A stretch of DNA of 64,000 bases from Pseudorasbora parva (GCF_024679245.1 NC_090173.1:53209518-53273517), one strand, 5' to 3'. Positions 45,257 through 55,771 are shown, numbered from the stretch's first letter. Program-made: numbers and translations. The notes: generated by a model from the sequence alone, not told the origin.

Positions 45257-46189
45257 TCACGCTGGAGGGTATATTTCGACTCCTTCAACAAAGGCCCTAC
45301 CACCAATAAAGTAAGCGCGTTTATTGTCTTGTCTTGCTTTTTCCACTGCTGGCCATAGTTTGTTTCTCCTCTCTTTATCTGCTGGGGACAAATCCTCGGA
45401 TATTTTCAGTTTATTTTCCCTGAGAAAAGCCGACTCCTTTGCTGCACGCCACACGGCGTCGCGGTAGAAACGGGAGGTAAACTGGAAAATAATCCCTCTG
45501 TTTTTGTTCGGTTGTTTGCGACCAAGTCGGTGTACAGAGTCAATGGCGCTTGAAAGTTTGTCCTTGTCTTCTGGTAGGAGTTGCTGACACACCTGGATGA
45601 CCGATTCCCGAACATTTTCTCTGTCCTTATCTGGGATGCCATAAATGCGTAAGTTCCAACGTCGCGAATAGCTCTCCAGATGTGCCAGTCTTCTCTCATG
45701 TTCAGTGGTAGCCTGCTCCACTTTACCCACCTTGGACTCTACCGCTCCGTACTTGATTTTCAGACTGTTAACTTCCTCACTCATGAATTCGATAGCTTCC
45801 TTGACACTTGTGATTTGTTTGGTATTTTCATGTATTACCTCCTTCATGCTGGTAATCGCGCGTGTATTCTCTCCTATCATGTTTTCCAGAGAATCAGACC
45901 GAGTATTTATTAATTGCGAGAGTCCACCGAGTTGCGAGAGAACATCAGCAATGTCATAACTTACGGTCTTCCGTTGTTTGGTAGCAGGAGATTTGCATGG
46001 AGTGTCTGGCAGAGCAGGAAATTCCTCCTCGCATAACATGAAATCATCAAAATCAGGATTTATCTTGCTGTAGTCATGAAGATTGTCTTTTACAAGACTT
46101 CCGGAAGCTTGGTCTTTGCCAGTTTTAATGGCAGTGTTGACGTTTACCTGAGGAGCGCTCTTGCTTTTCCTTTTTTCGGATTTGCCCAT
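45257..46189 (-). CDS. L1-type ORF1 RNA-binding protein
   Basis: 310 residues, intact. ORF1 proteins trimerise and coat LINE RNA. A charged N-terminus (MGKSEKRKSKSAP) is followed by a long coiled coil (about residues 85-175; repeated SMKEVIHENTKQITSVKEAI and VNSLKIKYGAVESKVGKVEQ). An RRM-type domain starts at RRWNLRIYGIPDKDREN and includes AIDSVHRLGRK and GIIFQFTSRFYRDAVW. A C-terminal domain follows (LKISEDLSPADKERRNKLWP, AYFIGGRAFVEGVEI). The arrangement matches the Transposase_22 family. It lies 480 bp upstream of ORF2. The start codon is the first in frame, about 165 bp from the element's 5' end. Confidence 0.9.
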   Translation of the reverse strand: MGKSEKRKSKSAPQVNVNTAIKTGKDQASGSLVKDNLHDYSKINPDFDDFMLCEEEFPALPDTPCKSPATKQRKTVSYDIADVLSQLGGLSQLINTRSDSLENMIGENTRAITSMKEVIHENTKQITSVKEAIEFMSEEVNSLKIKYGAVESKVGKVEQATTEHERRLAHLESYSRRWNLRIYGIPDKDRENVRESVIQVCQQLLPEDKDKLSSAIDSVHRLGRKQPNKNRGIIFQFTSRFYRDAVWRAAKESAFLRENKLKISEDLSPADKERRNKLWPAVEKARQDNKRAYFIGGRAFVEGVEIYPPA

Positions 46190-46332
46190 TGTGTCACTCT
46201 CTTATAAAACAGTATTTGTTAACTAACTGATATTATGAATTGAAAGAGAGTGGCAGAATCTTTTTTTAATTGCACTATAAACCAATAATACTATTTGAGT
46301 TCGCGGAGCTCATCAATTCACATGTTGCTAGA

Positions 46333-46343
46333 GCGCCATCTTG
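46333..46343 (-). promoter_or_regulatory. YY1-like motif at LINE 5' end
   Basis: On the minus strand the element begins with a run of G, then CGGTTCAAGATGGCGCTC. CAAGATGGC is the core of the YY1 site, which in human L1 sits near +13 to +21 and fixes the transcription start. Here it lies about 12 bases from the 5' end. Position and sequence are seen directly; function is inferred from the mammalian precedent. Confidence 0.5.
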
Positions 46344-46460
46344 AACCGCCCCCCCACGTTCAGACGTAATCCACACGTTAACTTCTAACGTGACGCCACC
46401 GTGACGTCTGCATAGATCAACAGCTACACGTTACTGACGTGTCTACGTCAGGTAATATTT

Positions 46461-46501
46461 GCGTGTACGTCTCCATATAAAACAAATGGAGACGTACACG
46501 C
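46461..46501. repeat. 16-bp perfect hairpin
   Basis: Arm 46461-46476 (GCGTGTACGTCTCCAT) and its exact complement 46486-46501 are separated by 9 bases. It lies in CACGT-rich sequence of the outer inverted-repeat element. Confidence 0.85.
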
Positions 46502-46574
46502 ACGTATACACGTGTGTTATCTGTCGTGCTTTTCAGTCTCGTCGCCGAATGGAACATTCCGAGCGCCATAATCA

Positions 46575-47012
46575 ATCATCAATGAAAGACCAATTACCAA
46601 AATGTCTGACGACCCTAATGACCTCGAAGCCTTGACCCCTAACCATCTGTTGCTGATGAGGAAACAAGTAAGCTTACCCCCAGGTGTGTTCAAGAAAGAT
46701 GACATCTATGCAAGGCGTAGATGGAAACAAATCCAATACCTGGCAGATCTTTTCTGGCATCGGTGGACGCTGGAATACTTACCTCTCCTGCAGGAACGTC
46801 AGAGATGGTCCAGGTTGAAGAGAAATTTTGAGATTGGAGACATTGTCCTGATTGTGGATTCCAATGCACCTCGGAATTACTGGATGATAGGCTGCATCAT
46901 CAACACAATGCCTGACTCTAAAGGATGTGTTCGCAGTGTGTGTGTTCAGACGAAGAGCAGCACGTTGAATCGACCCATCTCCAAAATATGTCTTCTACAG
47001 GAAGCAATCTGA
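46575..47012 (+). pseudogene. BEL/Pao polyprotein, C-terminal end
   Basis: In-frame similarity starts before the first ATG (INERPITK), so the ATG at 46602 is internal. The region shows DLEALTPNHLLL, a tryptophan-rich FWHRWTLEYLPLLQER stretch, GDIVLIVDSNAPRNYW and then a run ending RPISKICLL. This is the integrase-distal domain (DUF5641-type) of BEL/Pao elements. The stop is at 47012. No protease, reverse transcriptase or integrase core lies upstream, where a different repeat ends. It is therefore a 3' remnant. Confidence 0.75.
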
Positions 47013-47136
47013 CTTTAGTTGGAATGGAAGTTCAAGTTGTGACTCCAAAGATTCTTACTTTGAAGGTTTATGGCTCTAGTTAATTTTGAGTGGTAATTGA
47101 TATAGTTTGCCTGCCTATACAATTAGGGGCCGGGCA

Positions 47137-47472
47137 TATAAGAGCCATTGTTTGAATAATTAAATTTAATATTAAAGTTAGAAATGCATGAATACGATTA
47201 AGGTTTAGATTTTAAAGTGTTTGGATTTATATGTATATTTGTTATACTCCCCTATGTTTATTCTGTAATGGTTTGCTCCGTTTTATTATTGGACTGCTTC
47301 AGCGCCTTTGGTTTAGCCCTTTGTAAGAACGAAAGAAAGACGGAGCTACACAGTTTTTTGACCGGAGTTTTATTTCTGTTTATTGTACAAGAACATTCAG
47401 TAAACATTGATATTTGAACGAAGACCCGAGTCAATTCTTTGCCCGAGGAAAACACAGATTATTGCTACTACA
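47137..47472 (+). repeat. Probable 3' LTR of the BEL/Pao remnant
   Basis: A purine-rich tract AGGGGCCGGG (about 47124-47133) lies about 110 bp after the stop codon, followed by AT-rich sequence. A TG...CA-bounded block could run from TGTTTGAATAAT (47149) to CTACTACA (47472). The 5' boundary is uncertain by about 12 bases, because the purine tract and the first TG do not abut. No 5' LTR is present in the window to confirm it. Confidence 0.4.
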
Positions 47473-48039
47473 GTATTTATTGTGCGATGTATATGCCGAA
47501 ATGTTTTATGTGAATATGATATCATGTTATGTGCACGTACTCCAAACAACTAAACCTATGGTGTGAAAATGCAAATCATATGCATGTGCCTTATAAACCA
47601 CACAATAAATACAATTTGTGCGTGTTATATGCATGTATCCACATTCTACACCACTAAACCCAAGCGTGTTATATGCAAGCGTCCCACTAGTGATGCGTAT
47701 CATATGGACATAAAAAATATTTTTGCCATTTAAACGATTTACAGTTTTTGTTATATATGCATTTCATGAGAACGAGTTGGTAAAAATAGGGCTACAAGCA
47801 GGAAGAAGATACAAAAAATTGCAAAGCAGAGTATGAATAGCTGATCAATTTTAAGCTTCTATGATGAACATGTTTTCATTCATCAATGACAGAAAAATAT
47901 TAAATTTGTTTTAAGATTAAAAATGTACTTCTCCCTGAGAACTATGTTTTGAACAATGTGTTTTCTATTTTTTGCTGTATTGTTTACTGACTGCCTGATA
48001 GTGTTTATCATTTTGATCACTTTGTTTATGATTTGAGAG
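47473..48039. other. No recognisable gene
   Basis: AT-rich sequence with short motif-free frames. Confidence 0.45.
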
Positions 48040-48330
48040 CAGCGTTTGATTTTGAACACAGGTAAAAACTGTTTTGAGGCGAAGGTTTCATTTTGCACGA
48101 GGAGTCAGAGGTTTTGTGAATAGTGCTTGAAGAGGAGGTTTTGTGTTTACAGTATTTCACAATTGCTAAAACACATTTCTTGAAACCTTCACCCACATTC
48201 TTAAAACTTTCAACACAAAACCCAGTCTTTAAACTACATTCACAAAACCCCTGACTCTCCTGGCGAAATCAAACACTTGCCTCAAAACCATTTGATCTGA
48301 GCTCGAAATCAAACAATGCTTTCAAAACAT
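48040..48330. repeat. Foldback repeat with arms of about 90 bp
   Basis: The left arm (about 48040-48124: TTTGATTTTGA, GTTTTGAGGC, GAGTCAGAGGTTTTGTGAAT) is complementary to the right arm (about 48237-48330: ATTCACAAAACCCCTGACTC, GCCTCAAAAC, TCGAAATCAAAC). The loop is about 110 bp. The match is imperfect but continuous in order. No coding capacity. Confidence 0.65.
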
Positions 48331-48600
48331 AAACACAGCCGCTCAATATATAAAAATATCAGCATTCATTAGACACTACATAAAAAAATGGAGAACACAG
48401 CGTCCAGAGCTTGTAGTTACAGATAATAATTTTTTTTTTATTGCATATAGAAAGTAACTTTGCCATAAATAAAAGTAAATAATTCACAACTCAGTACAGC
48501 AAACATATTGCATACTGTATTGAATTTCTGTATTTTCAGCACAAACATGAAGTAAGCCCAAAGAACAAAGACAATTCTAAATGAAAAGCGTATTACACAA

Positions 48601-49265
48601 AATATTGTGCAATTGCAAAATCAAAGTCAATCAGAGCCTCTCGCTGTTGGGAGAACAAAGGAGTCCTTCCACCCTCATTTGGTAGTCTTGCAATTCTACA
48701 AAAGAGAAAATGCTTTTACAAATGTATACAGAAACAAGAGTAATGGACGTCTCATTCATATGTAAAATGTATTGTAAATCTTCTTTTTTCTCTCTTTTTT
48801 CCCCACTCCTCTTTTTATTAACAAACTGATGTACTATATCTAATGTATACAGAAACAATAGTAATGGACGTCTCATTCATATGTAAAATGTATTGTAAAT
48901 CTTCTTTTTTCTCTCTTTTTTCCCCACTCCTCTTTTTATTAACAAACTGATGTACTATATCTAATTTATACAGTAAACTTTCAGTCGCACAAATCAGAAA
49001 AACAATAAATGTACCTGTTCTCTTCTCTGAATGTCCTGATGGTGGCCACAGAGAATCTGGACAAATTGGGTTGTTCTCTTTGTCCTGCTTTCCTCATTGT
49101 TACTCCATTACCAAGAGCATGGTCTATCACAGTTGCCGGAATTTGATCTGAAATTACTATTCTTGGTCTTCCTCTCCGTTGTCCTTGTACTCTTCCTCCT
49201 CTTCCACAAACTCTTCCTCCTCTGCCTCTCACGTTGTTTCCATCCATTGTGGTATCAACACTCAA
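48601..49265 (-). pseudogene. Tc1/IS630-like transposase, N-terminal fragment
   Basis: Exon 1 (49265-49015) encodes a glycine/arginine-rich start (VRGRGGRVCGRGGRVQGQRR) and then a helix-turn-helix region (TMRKAGQREQPNLSRFSVAT, TIRTFREENR). A donor CAG|GTACAT follows. The acceptor TAG|AATTGC at 48696 joins exon 2 (48695-48601), which continues ARLPNEGGRTPLFSQQREAL before a stop. The protein therefore ends before any catalytic domain. The arginine-glycine start plus NLSR..VATIIRTFR-like block is typical of a fish Tc1/IS630-like family, from memory. The intron contains a 121-bp tandem duplication. Confidence 0.6.
48721..48962. repeat. 121-bp tandem duplication
   Basis: Unit 1 (48721-48841) and unit 2 (48842-48962) both begin AATGTATACAGAAACAA and end GTACTATATCT. 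They differ at only one obvious base (AAGAG versus AATAG). It lies in the intron of the adjacent transposase fragment. Confidence 0.93.
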
Positions 49266-50281
49266 CGTATCTGGGCCACCTGGACTCTGAAATGGCTTAT
49301 ATTCTAGAGAACTGATTTGATAACATCATTAGAAAGAAGTGTGAACAATTTTGACTTGTTGTGTTTAAACGATGACAGCTCTGTTGTAGTTGTGTTTAAC
49401 GTTTGCTACATGTATGTGCCATTTTGCAACACCTGTGCAAAGTGCAAAATGTGTTTGAGTAAGTAAGAATGTGAGTTAGTTTTGCAAAAAAGAGTGGATG
49501 AGACTGTCCCCCAGGTCTGATGTCAAATGCCAAAGCCTATAATGGACACTAAATCCACACTATCTCTAATACACATCAGAGCAATATTTGAAGCGTATAC
49601 CATCATTCATCATGTTTTGAAACTCCTAACTTGACCACTTAGACCGAATACAGGATTCTAAATACTTCATGTAAGTACATACACCAGGCTCAGGTGTTGG
49701 TATTGGGACAGGCAATATTTTAGCACATCCCGTTCTGATGATATCTGGTTAAACTTGAGTAAGTCACCTGAACTGAGGTTGTTCATTTGCACAGCGTCTG
49801 CATAAAACAGGATGTAGATTACAGCGTAGATTGTGTAGAGTTATTGGCCATAACCTCTTTTAGCTTGGGGTGTAGGAGAATTTATTTTGTTGTCTGTTTG
49901 AGAACACAAAAAGGGTAATGAGTGGGAAAGTGGGTATAATTCTTAGTTTTAAATTAAGATGATGACACTGACTGCTAGTCACAATGGTGGAAATGTAATA
50001 AGAATGCAGTGCAAAAATAATGACACCATTTACAAACCGATTGCAAATGTTTCGATTGTTATAAATTATACTGTAGAAATCATGAAAATACCATTAAATA
50101 TAAAGTGTCTGCATAATTTGTGTTGTTGTATTAATTTGTACGGCTTGTTTTGTGTTTTTAAGAGGGCTTGGCTAATCCGGCCAATGGGAGACAATTATCG
50201 TTCACTCTCCATTTTCCATTTATACACACATTTGTCACTAAAACTGAACCTAAACTATAAAACTAACCTGAGATCAGTTTA
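49266..50281. other. No recognisable gene
   Basis: Probably includes the 5' flank of the Tc1/IS630-like element near 49330-49500. The 131-codon frame at 49959-50354 runs into the next MITE and has no motif. Confidence 0.4.
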
Positions 50282-50289
50282 CTCTAACT

Positions 50290-50654
50290 TAGGGCTTGGC
50301 GATATGGCCCAAAAAAATTATCACGATATAATTTTCCATATCAGTCGATATTGATAAATATCACGATAAATGTAAAATCTTTATTTCTTCACAGTTTAAA
50401 GGCATATTTTTGCTCCTGAGTGAAAGATGTAGAAAACAGACAGTTAGCTGTGGTTTTAAACTATCCTGTATTGTCAAAACATGACAAACACTTCCCAAAC
50501 AGGTCAACAATTTATTAAAACTAAGGTAGATTTGTTTATTAAAATTTTAATTGTGATCAGCATTTTTTTACTCTACACTGTATATCAATAATATCATTAC
50601 TTATTGTGTAAGTAAAACATTAAAAACGCAAACGGGCAAAAAAAAGGTCCACTG

Positions 50655-50735
<81 letters not shown>

Positions 50736-51088
50736 GACACACACTCGCGCGCGCACACACACACACACCTCACCGACAGTGGGCTGGTCTTGTGCGAACT
50801 AACTTGTCAGTGATATCTTTGTCCGCCGAGCTGGTCGTGGGCTCTGAGTTTTCTTCACTATCACTCATTTTTCTCGCTCCACTTGACTCCGATCCTCCAA
50901 GCCTGTCAGCCACTGACTGTAAACCACAGCGCGTGCAGCACCCAGAAGCCCGGTCTGCAATACGCATGCGCAGCATTACGCATAGCGCGTAAGCATTATA
51001 TCGAGAATTTATCGAACTGTTGTTATCGTTTGTTATTGTTATGTGTATATCGTGATAATTATCGTTATCGTTTTATCGCCCAGCCCTA
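50290..51088. mobile_element. hAT-type MITE with exact 8-bp duplication
   Basis: CTCTAACT flanks the element at 50282-50289 and 51089-51096. The ends are inverted: TAGGGCTTGGCGATA at the left, and the right end reads TAGGGCTGGGCGATA on the minus strand. Subterminal ATTATCACGATAT occurs in both. An 8-bp duplication and TAGGG ends define hAT elements. It has no transposase. A (TC)n tract lies at 50660-50732; the serine/leucine frame over it is low-complexity. Confidence 0.88.
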
Positions 51089-51096
51089 CTCTAACT

Positions 51097-51540
51097 CTAT
51101 ATTAGCTACTGGTTCATGAGTTCACCAGGTCAAACGTAGACCATATGTTTCAAAACAGTATGAGGTTATGAAGCATTGTTTTGCTGCAATCAAATGGTAA
51201 TTTGATATGAGCTCTGAACCATTGATTCAAACAAACCATTGGTAAACGTTTCAAAGCTTCATAAAGCAGTGCTTCAAACGTGTCCATCAGCACACAGAGC
51301 TGTAGACTCACCTGTGTTAGAGTCCCGACGTGTCTTGCTCACACTCCCTTACATTCCAATCTGTGCTCTGCTTTCCTATAAATTAAAACATTAAAATGTT
51401 GCTCAGTTAAAACAGTGAAATTATTTCATAAAAATTAGCAAATAATGTGCTAGAAATGATTAGGTGATGCATTCATATTTATAAACATGCAAAAATTGAC
51501 AAAGCTTGAAAGTATGATCCATGTGTTTAAAAAATGCATT
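51097..51540. other. No recognisable gene
   Basis: AT-rich, short frames only. Confidence 0.45.
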
Positions 51541-52110
51541 AGTGGCTCAACATGATGATCTTCTACATATGAGACCAGAGTTTACATCTCACTAATGAGT
51601 TTATGTTTAGTTGTCATTAAATCAAATGAAGTACATCAAATACCTCCACTTTACGTGAAAGCCAAGGTGGTGTTAGTGGCTAAACACATGGCCTCTGCAG
51701 ATACCTCAGTTGGTATAGTCTACAATGTGCCGCAAGCACTAGCAGACACTGGGAAAAGTCATAAAGCGGCACAAGTGGCTAAACATGTTAGTTGGAAACA
51801 AGGTTTGTGCTGAAGACATGAGTTCAAATCCTGTTCTTGTTGATTTTTTTCATTCATTCAAACAAAGCTTTCAATAAATTCCCTTCCACACTGCCTTTTC
51901 AACAAAACAGACTCAGCGGCTCAGTAGATAAATTACGGGCTTTAATAAAGGTGACCGGAGTTCAAATCCCACTGTTGCTTATGTTAAATTGTTGCCATAA
52001 TATCAAACAAAGTGGCCCAAACACTAGCTCTCAATGTGAAAGCCACAGTGGCGCAAGTGGCTACACTGTGCTGGAGACATGGGTTCAAACCACACCTCAA
52101 ACTGTGTTTT
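51541..52110 (+). repeat. Series of degenerate tRNA-like motifs
   Basis: At irregular spacings of about 100-140 bp, an A-box-like AGTGGCTnAA or GCGGCTCAG is seen at 51541, about 51676, 51774, 51916 and 52055. Some are followed 40-50 bp later by a B-box-like GTTCAAATCC (51821-51831, 51959-51970, 52081-52092). None folds into a full tRNA. They look like decayed tRNA-derived SINE heads or a diverged tandem array. Confidence 0.45.
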
Positions 52111-52168
52111 ATTGTAAAATCACTGATGTGAAAAGTGAAATATAAGTTCCTTCACATGTCTTGGCAAG

Positions 52169-52390
52169 AGATCTGTGGCTCACAGGTAAGAGCGCTGCCT
52201 CATGGGTTCTGAGGTTGCTGGTTCGATCCCAGCCAGATCTCTGCGATACGGGTGCATGGTGTATGTGTGAAGGGGCGGGTATGATTCGGGTCCCTCGCTG
52301 AACACCGCGACAATGTCCAGCAGTGGTTATACTTCTTGACACAATGAAAATAATAATAATTCTTTATAAAATTTTGGCCCGTCGTCCCTT
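52169..52390 (+). mobile_element. tRNA-derived SINE with complete tRNA-like head
   Basis: Bases 52169-52240 fold as a near-canonical 72-nt tRNA. The acceptor stem is AGATCTG/CAGATCT (7 of 7 pairs), the D-arm GCTC/GAGC, the anticodon-type stem CCTCA/TGAGG and the T-arm GCTGG-TTCGATC-CCAGC. The A-box (TGGCTCACAGG) and B-box (GGTTCGATCCC) for RNA polymerase III are intact. The spacing between D-arm and anticodon stem (4 nt) and the loop without U33 argue against a working tRNA. An unrelated tail with AATAATAATAATT follows to about 52390, as in SINEs. Confidence 0.65.
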
Positions 52391-53149
52391 CCCAACCCGT
52401 TTAGGTTCCCATCATTTGCTTTTCAAATGAGTAACCCTCCAAAAAGAAAAGGATGGTAACCTACATGTTCAGCGCCACACATTCACACATTATATACATT
52501 ACCTGTCCATCAGCAGAAGTCCATCATTAGAGTGAATGTCTGTCCACAGCTCTGCTTCTGATGACTGTACGCTCCAAACACATCCCGTATTCTGTAGGGG
52601 AAGAACAAAAACAACCTGTAATACATATAGTATATCTAAAACATCACAATTTAAAAGTTCATCTAAATCACTGGTGAATATAAAGTACTGATTTTGCAAA
52701 TGAGCAGCCTGTAAACAAAGTCTGTGATTAACCTTAATGGGATATATGGTTAGCATTCATATTTGGTTGCCAAATAACATGTCACTTTTACTTTAACAGT
52801 ATATTAATATTTATATAGTGTTCACAAAATTCTTTTTTTCTTCTGGAAAACAGTTCATTTTGTCCTATCAAATGCTCTCTAGCAAATCACAACCTCCTGA
52901 TGGATATTTAAATTAGGGTCGAGCCCATCAATAACATACCAGTAGGCCTACTATCAAGTAAAATAACAAATAAAAAGCATCAGCATGATTATTGACAAGG
53001 TATTGAGCATTATTCGTGAAACATAAGCAGAACAAATTTTGGTGTAAACATTTACAATAATTATATGCAATTTATACTGCACCTCAGTATTGTAGTACAT
53101 TAACAGGATGCAATAATAACATAGAGAGTGAAATTATTAAAGGTCCCAT
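52391..53149. other. No recognisable gene
   Basis: AT-rich sequence; no motif or repeat structure seen. Confidence 0.45.
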
Positions 53150-53559
53150 GGCATGGATTTTTTATTTTATTTTATAATGTTTCCTGAGGTGTACTTATAT
53201 TGTAAGTATGTTTTTTTTACATCGAACAAAATCATAATTTAGAAATAAAAGGCATTTTTTTGTATTCTAATATTAGCCGCTAAAGGGGCGTGTCTGTGAG
53301 GCTTCAGTCAAAACACCCACAGCTGTGATTGGCTGACATCTTTGCATTTGAACCGAGATTATGTGGCGGAGCGGGCGTGGTTTAGTCAGGGGCGAGCAGC
53401 AGGAGCTGCAGCACTGGCAGCCCAGAGAGACTCTCGGAGAGCTGGAGATAGATTGCTGAGAAAGTGTTATTGTATTGTTGAGTTGTTGAGAGCACACGTT
53501 TGTTTTGTTTGTATCTGAGCGCTCTCAATAAACACGAGTGAACTTTGCAACGTTAAAAT
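53150..53559. repeat. Interspersed repeat beginning GGTCCCATGGCATGGA
   Basis: Starts AAAGGTCCCATGGCATGGAT, has ATGTTTCCTGAGGTGTACTT, then GC-rich AAAGGGGCGTGTCTGTGAGG. I recognise this as a common cyprinid interspersed repeat, class unassigned. No coding signal. Confidence 0.45.
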
Positions 53560-54403
53560 TAGGGATGCTCATTTCGGTTAATTTTCCTAACCGACAACCG
53601 ATGCTCATTAATCGATTATTAACCTTTAACTGATAAGATTATAATATTGAATTGGCCATAAATAAAATACAATTGACGAGTGTCTTTGACCTGTTAAAAA
53701 TGCTTTTTTCACGTGTTTATTTTACTGCGCAAACAACAGAACATACAGAACAGCTCAACAACAGAACCTATTGAGGAAATCCCTGATGTAAAGCTAACTG
53801 TAAACAGAAGATAGAAACGCTTTAGGCTTGTTTGACTTCACCCAGCGATGCGCAGACCAATCGGCCGCAGACTTGAAGCAGTAGCCTGACAAGCCAGAGC
53901 CACATCAAGATGTTTGGTCTGGAAACTCACCATTGACGGCTCAATCCGAGGGGCGGATAAACGGTTGTCTTTCAAACTCCCTCTGCACGCGATAGGATAG
54001 CGCTACACCAACCAGAGCAACTAAGGTAAAGCAGAGCTCGTGTACAGATTAAACATTCGCCAAATCCTATTTTAAATTGTATTTTTTATTTTTAAATCAG
54101 ATGTCTAAACAAACACATGGGGCATATAAAACATAACACTTTTTTAGTATCTGGTGATCTTTATGCGTTATCTTACCTTTTGTGTACAGTTCAGAGAGAG
54201 CCCATCATCCATAAGTGCGAGATTCAGCACTACAGGTATGAAGGTAAAAAACACAACACCGTTTTAGGTACAAGAAATTCATGATCCTACATAAACCTTA
54301 AAGAAGCCTACAGCTGAATACTTTAAGATAAGCTGCGCATCGCTGGGTCAAGTTGAACAAGCCTAAAGCGTTCCTATCTTCTGTTTACAGTTAGCTTTAC
54401 ATC
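53560..54403. repeat. hAT-like end plus 71-bp inverted repeat
   Basis: TAGGGATGCTCATTTCGG at 53560 resembles a fish hAT MITE end. Inside, 53785-53855 (GATGTAAAGCTAACTGTAAA ... CCCAGCGATGCGCAG) is inverted at 54333-54403 with only a few mismatches. The opposite hAT end is not found, so boundaries are open. Confidence 0.55.
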
Positions 54404-55771
54404 AATCAATCAATCAATCAACTTTATTTATATCGCGCTTTTACAATCACGATTGTGTCAAAGCAGCTTCACAGTGTCAAACAGGACAATATTGCGACAA
54501 AATTAGATTTGGCTGTACAGTCGTACTGGAGAAAACAGTGATGTTATCAGCTTATTTTAATTTATCATATAGCGACAATGTTGGCAGATCAGTGTTATAG
54601 TTTATAGAATTAAATAAGACCTAATTCATACATTTTATTTGTATAATAAGTTGAATAACTTTAATCATATTTTTAGTGTCCCAAACTGAGCAAGCCAAGC
54701 CAAAGGCGACAGTGGCAAGGAACCAAAACTCCATCAGGGCATGATGGAGAAAAATAAACCTTGGGAGAAACCAGACTCAGTCGGGGTGCCAGTTCTCCTC
54801 TGGCCTATTAACACACCGTGTAAGATTATTATTCTGGCAACCTTACAGGTCGGAAATCATATTAGATCGGAATATTCAAAATTTTAGGGTCTCACGAAAG
54901 AGACAGATTTATTTGGAAATAAATGATGGGATGGGGCGTCGATTACACAAGAGTATGAATACATGAAAGATCGGAATTATTGCGCCGAAGACGGGTTTTG
55001 AGCATGTCGTGCCAGTGAGGCAAATTCGGAGGAGACACCATTTGACACGGCTCAGCAGACACTCCAGGATGAGCTGGTCATGTCCAGGCAGGTCCACCAT
55101 CCGATCCGGACAGGGCCCAGATCCGGGATAAACCTCGGGATAAACAGAGAGACTAACATTAGCGTAGATGCCACTCTTTTTATGATGTAACGAGTACATC
55201 AGGTGTTATGGGAAGTGTTCCCGGTTCCGGCTGACCTAGTTAATGCAGCCTAACAATCAGTCAATTGAATTGAATAATGAAAGTTAAAAATGTTCTATGT
55301 GTATGCCATAGTAAAGAGATGTGTTTTTAGTCTAGATTTAAACTGACAGAGTGTGTCTGCTTCCCGAACAATGCTAGGAAGACTATTCCACAATTTAGGA
55401 GCTAAATAGGAAAAGGATCGACCGCCTGCAGTTGATTTAGATATTCTAGGTATTATCAACTGGCCAGAGTTTTGAGACCGCAATAGACGTGATGGAGTAT
55501 AATGCGTTAAGAGCTTGCTTAAGTACCGGGGAGCTAAACTATTTAGTGCTTTGTAAGTAATAAGCAAGATTTTAAAATGTATGCGATGTTTAATAGTAGG
55601 CCAGTTGATAGACATAGACATCAGGGATGTCATTACTTCTTTCAGGCAAATGTGATGTTTTCCGCTCGAGGGTGCCCTCTGGCCTTCATGATGATTTAAA
55701 AGTTTAGGTAATAAATGAGAAGAAAAATAATAATTAATTAAAAAACTTAATAAACTTAAAAAATAATACAT
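54402..55771 (-). pseudogene. L2-like LINE, 3' end
   Basis: The minus-strand frame 55771-55295 encodes the extreme C-terminus of a fish L2/CR1-type reverse transcriptase: FKILLITYKALNSLAPRYLS, LLTHYTPSRLLRS, RSFSYLAPKLWNSLP and LKTHLF, then a stop. A long 3' UTR follows to the ATTGATTGATTGAT tail at about 54402-54420 (seen as ATCAATCAATCAA on plus). Earlier domains are absent, the usual result of 5' truncation. The 3' UTR part CAAGGTTTATTTTTCTCCAT is common in teleosts. Confidence 0.7.

Larger units (their letters stand above)
40838..46355 (-). mobile_element. Full-length L1-type LINE
   Basis: A 12-bp target-site duplication, ACGTTCAGACGT, lies at 40826-40837 and 46356-46367. The element is on the minus strand. 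The 3' end carries a poly(A) tail (T-run to 40863 on plus); the 5' end is at about 46355, starting with a run of G. The layout is a short 5' UTR of about 165 bp, ORF1, a 480-bp spacer, ORF2, a short 3' UTR and poly(A). The target is the ACGTCT-rich arm of the older inverted-repeat element. Full length, a clean duplication and only one obvious coding defect point to a young insertion. Confidence 0.92.

Noticed and set aside
50654..50992. Ser/Leu repeat frame of 112 codons
   Set aside because: Crosses a TC microsatellite inside a hAT MITE; the remainder is non-coding MITE sequence.
52169..52240. Functional tRNA gene
   Set aside because: The fold is good, but the anticodon loop lacks U33, the spacing before the anticodon stem is too long and a SINE-like tail follows. 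SINE head is the better reading.
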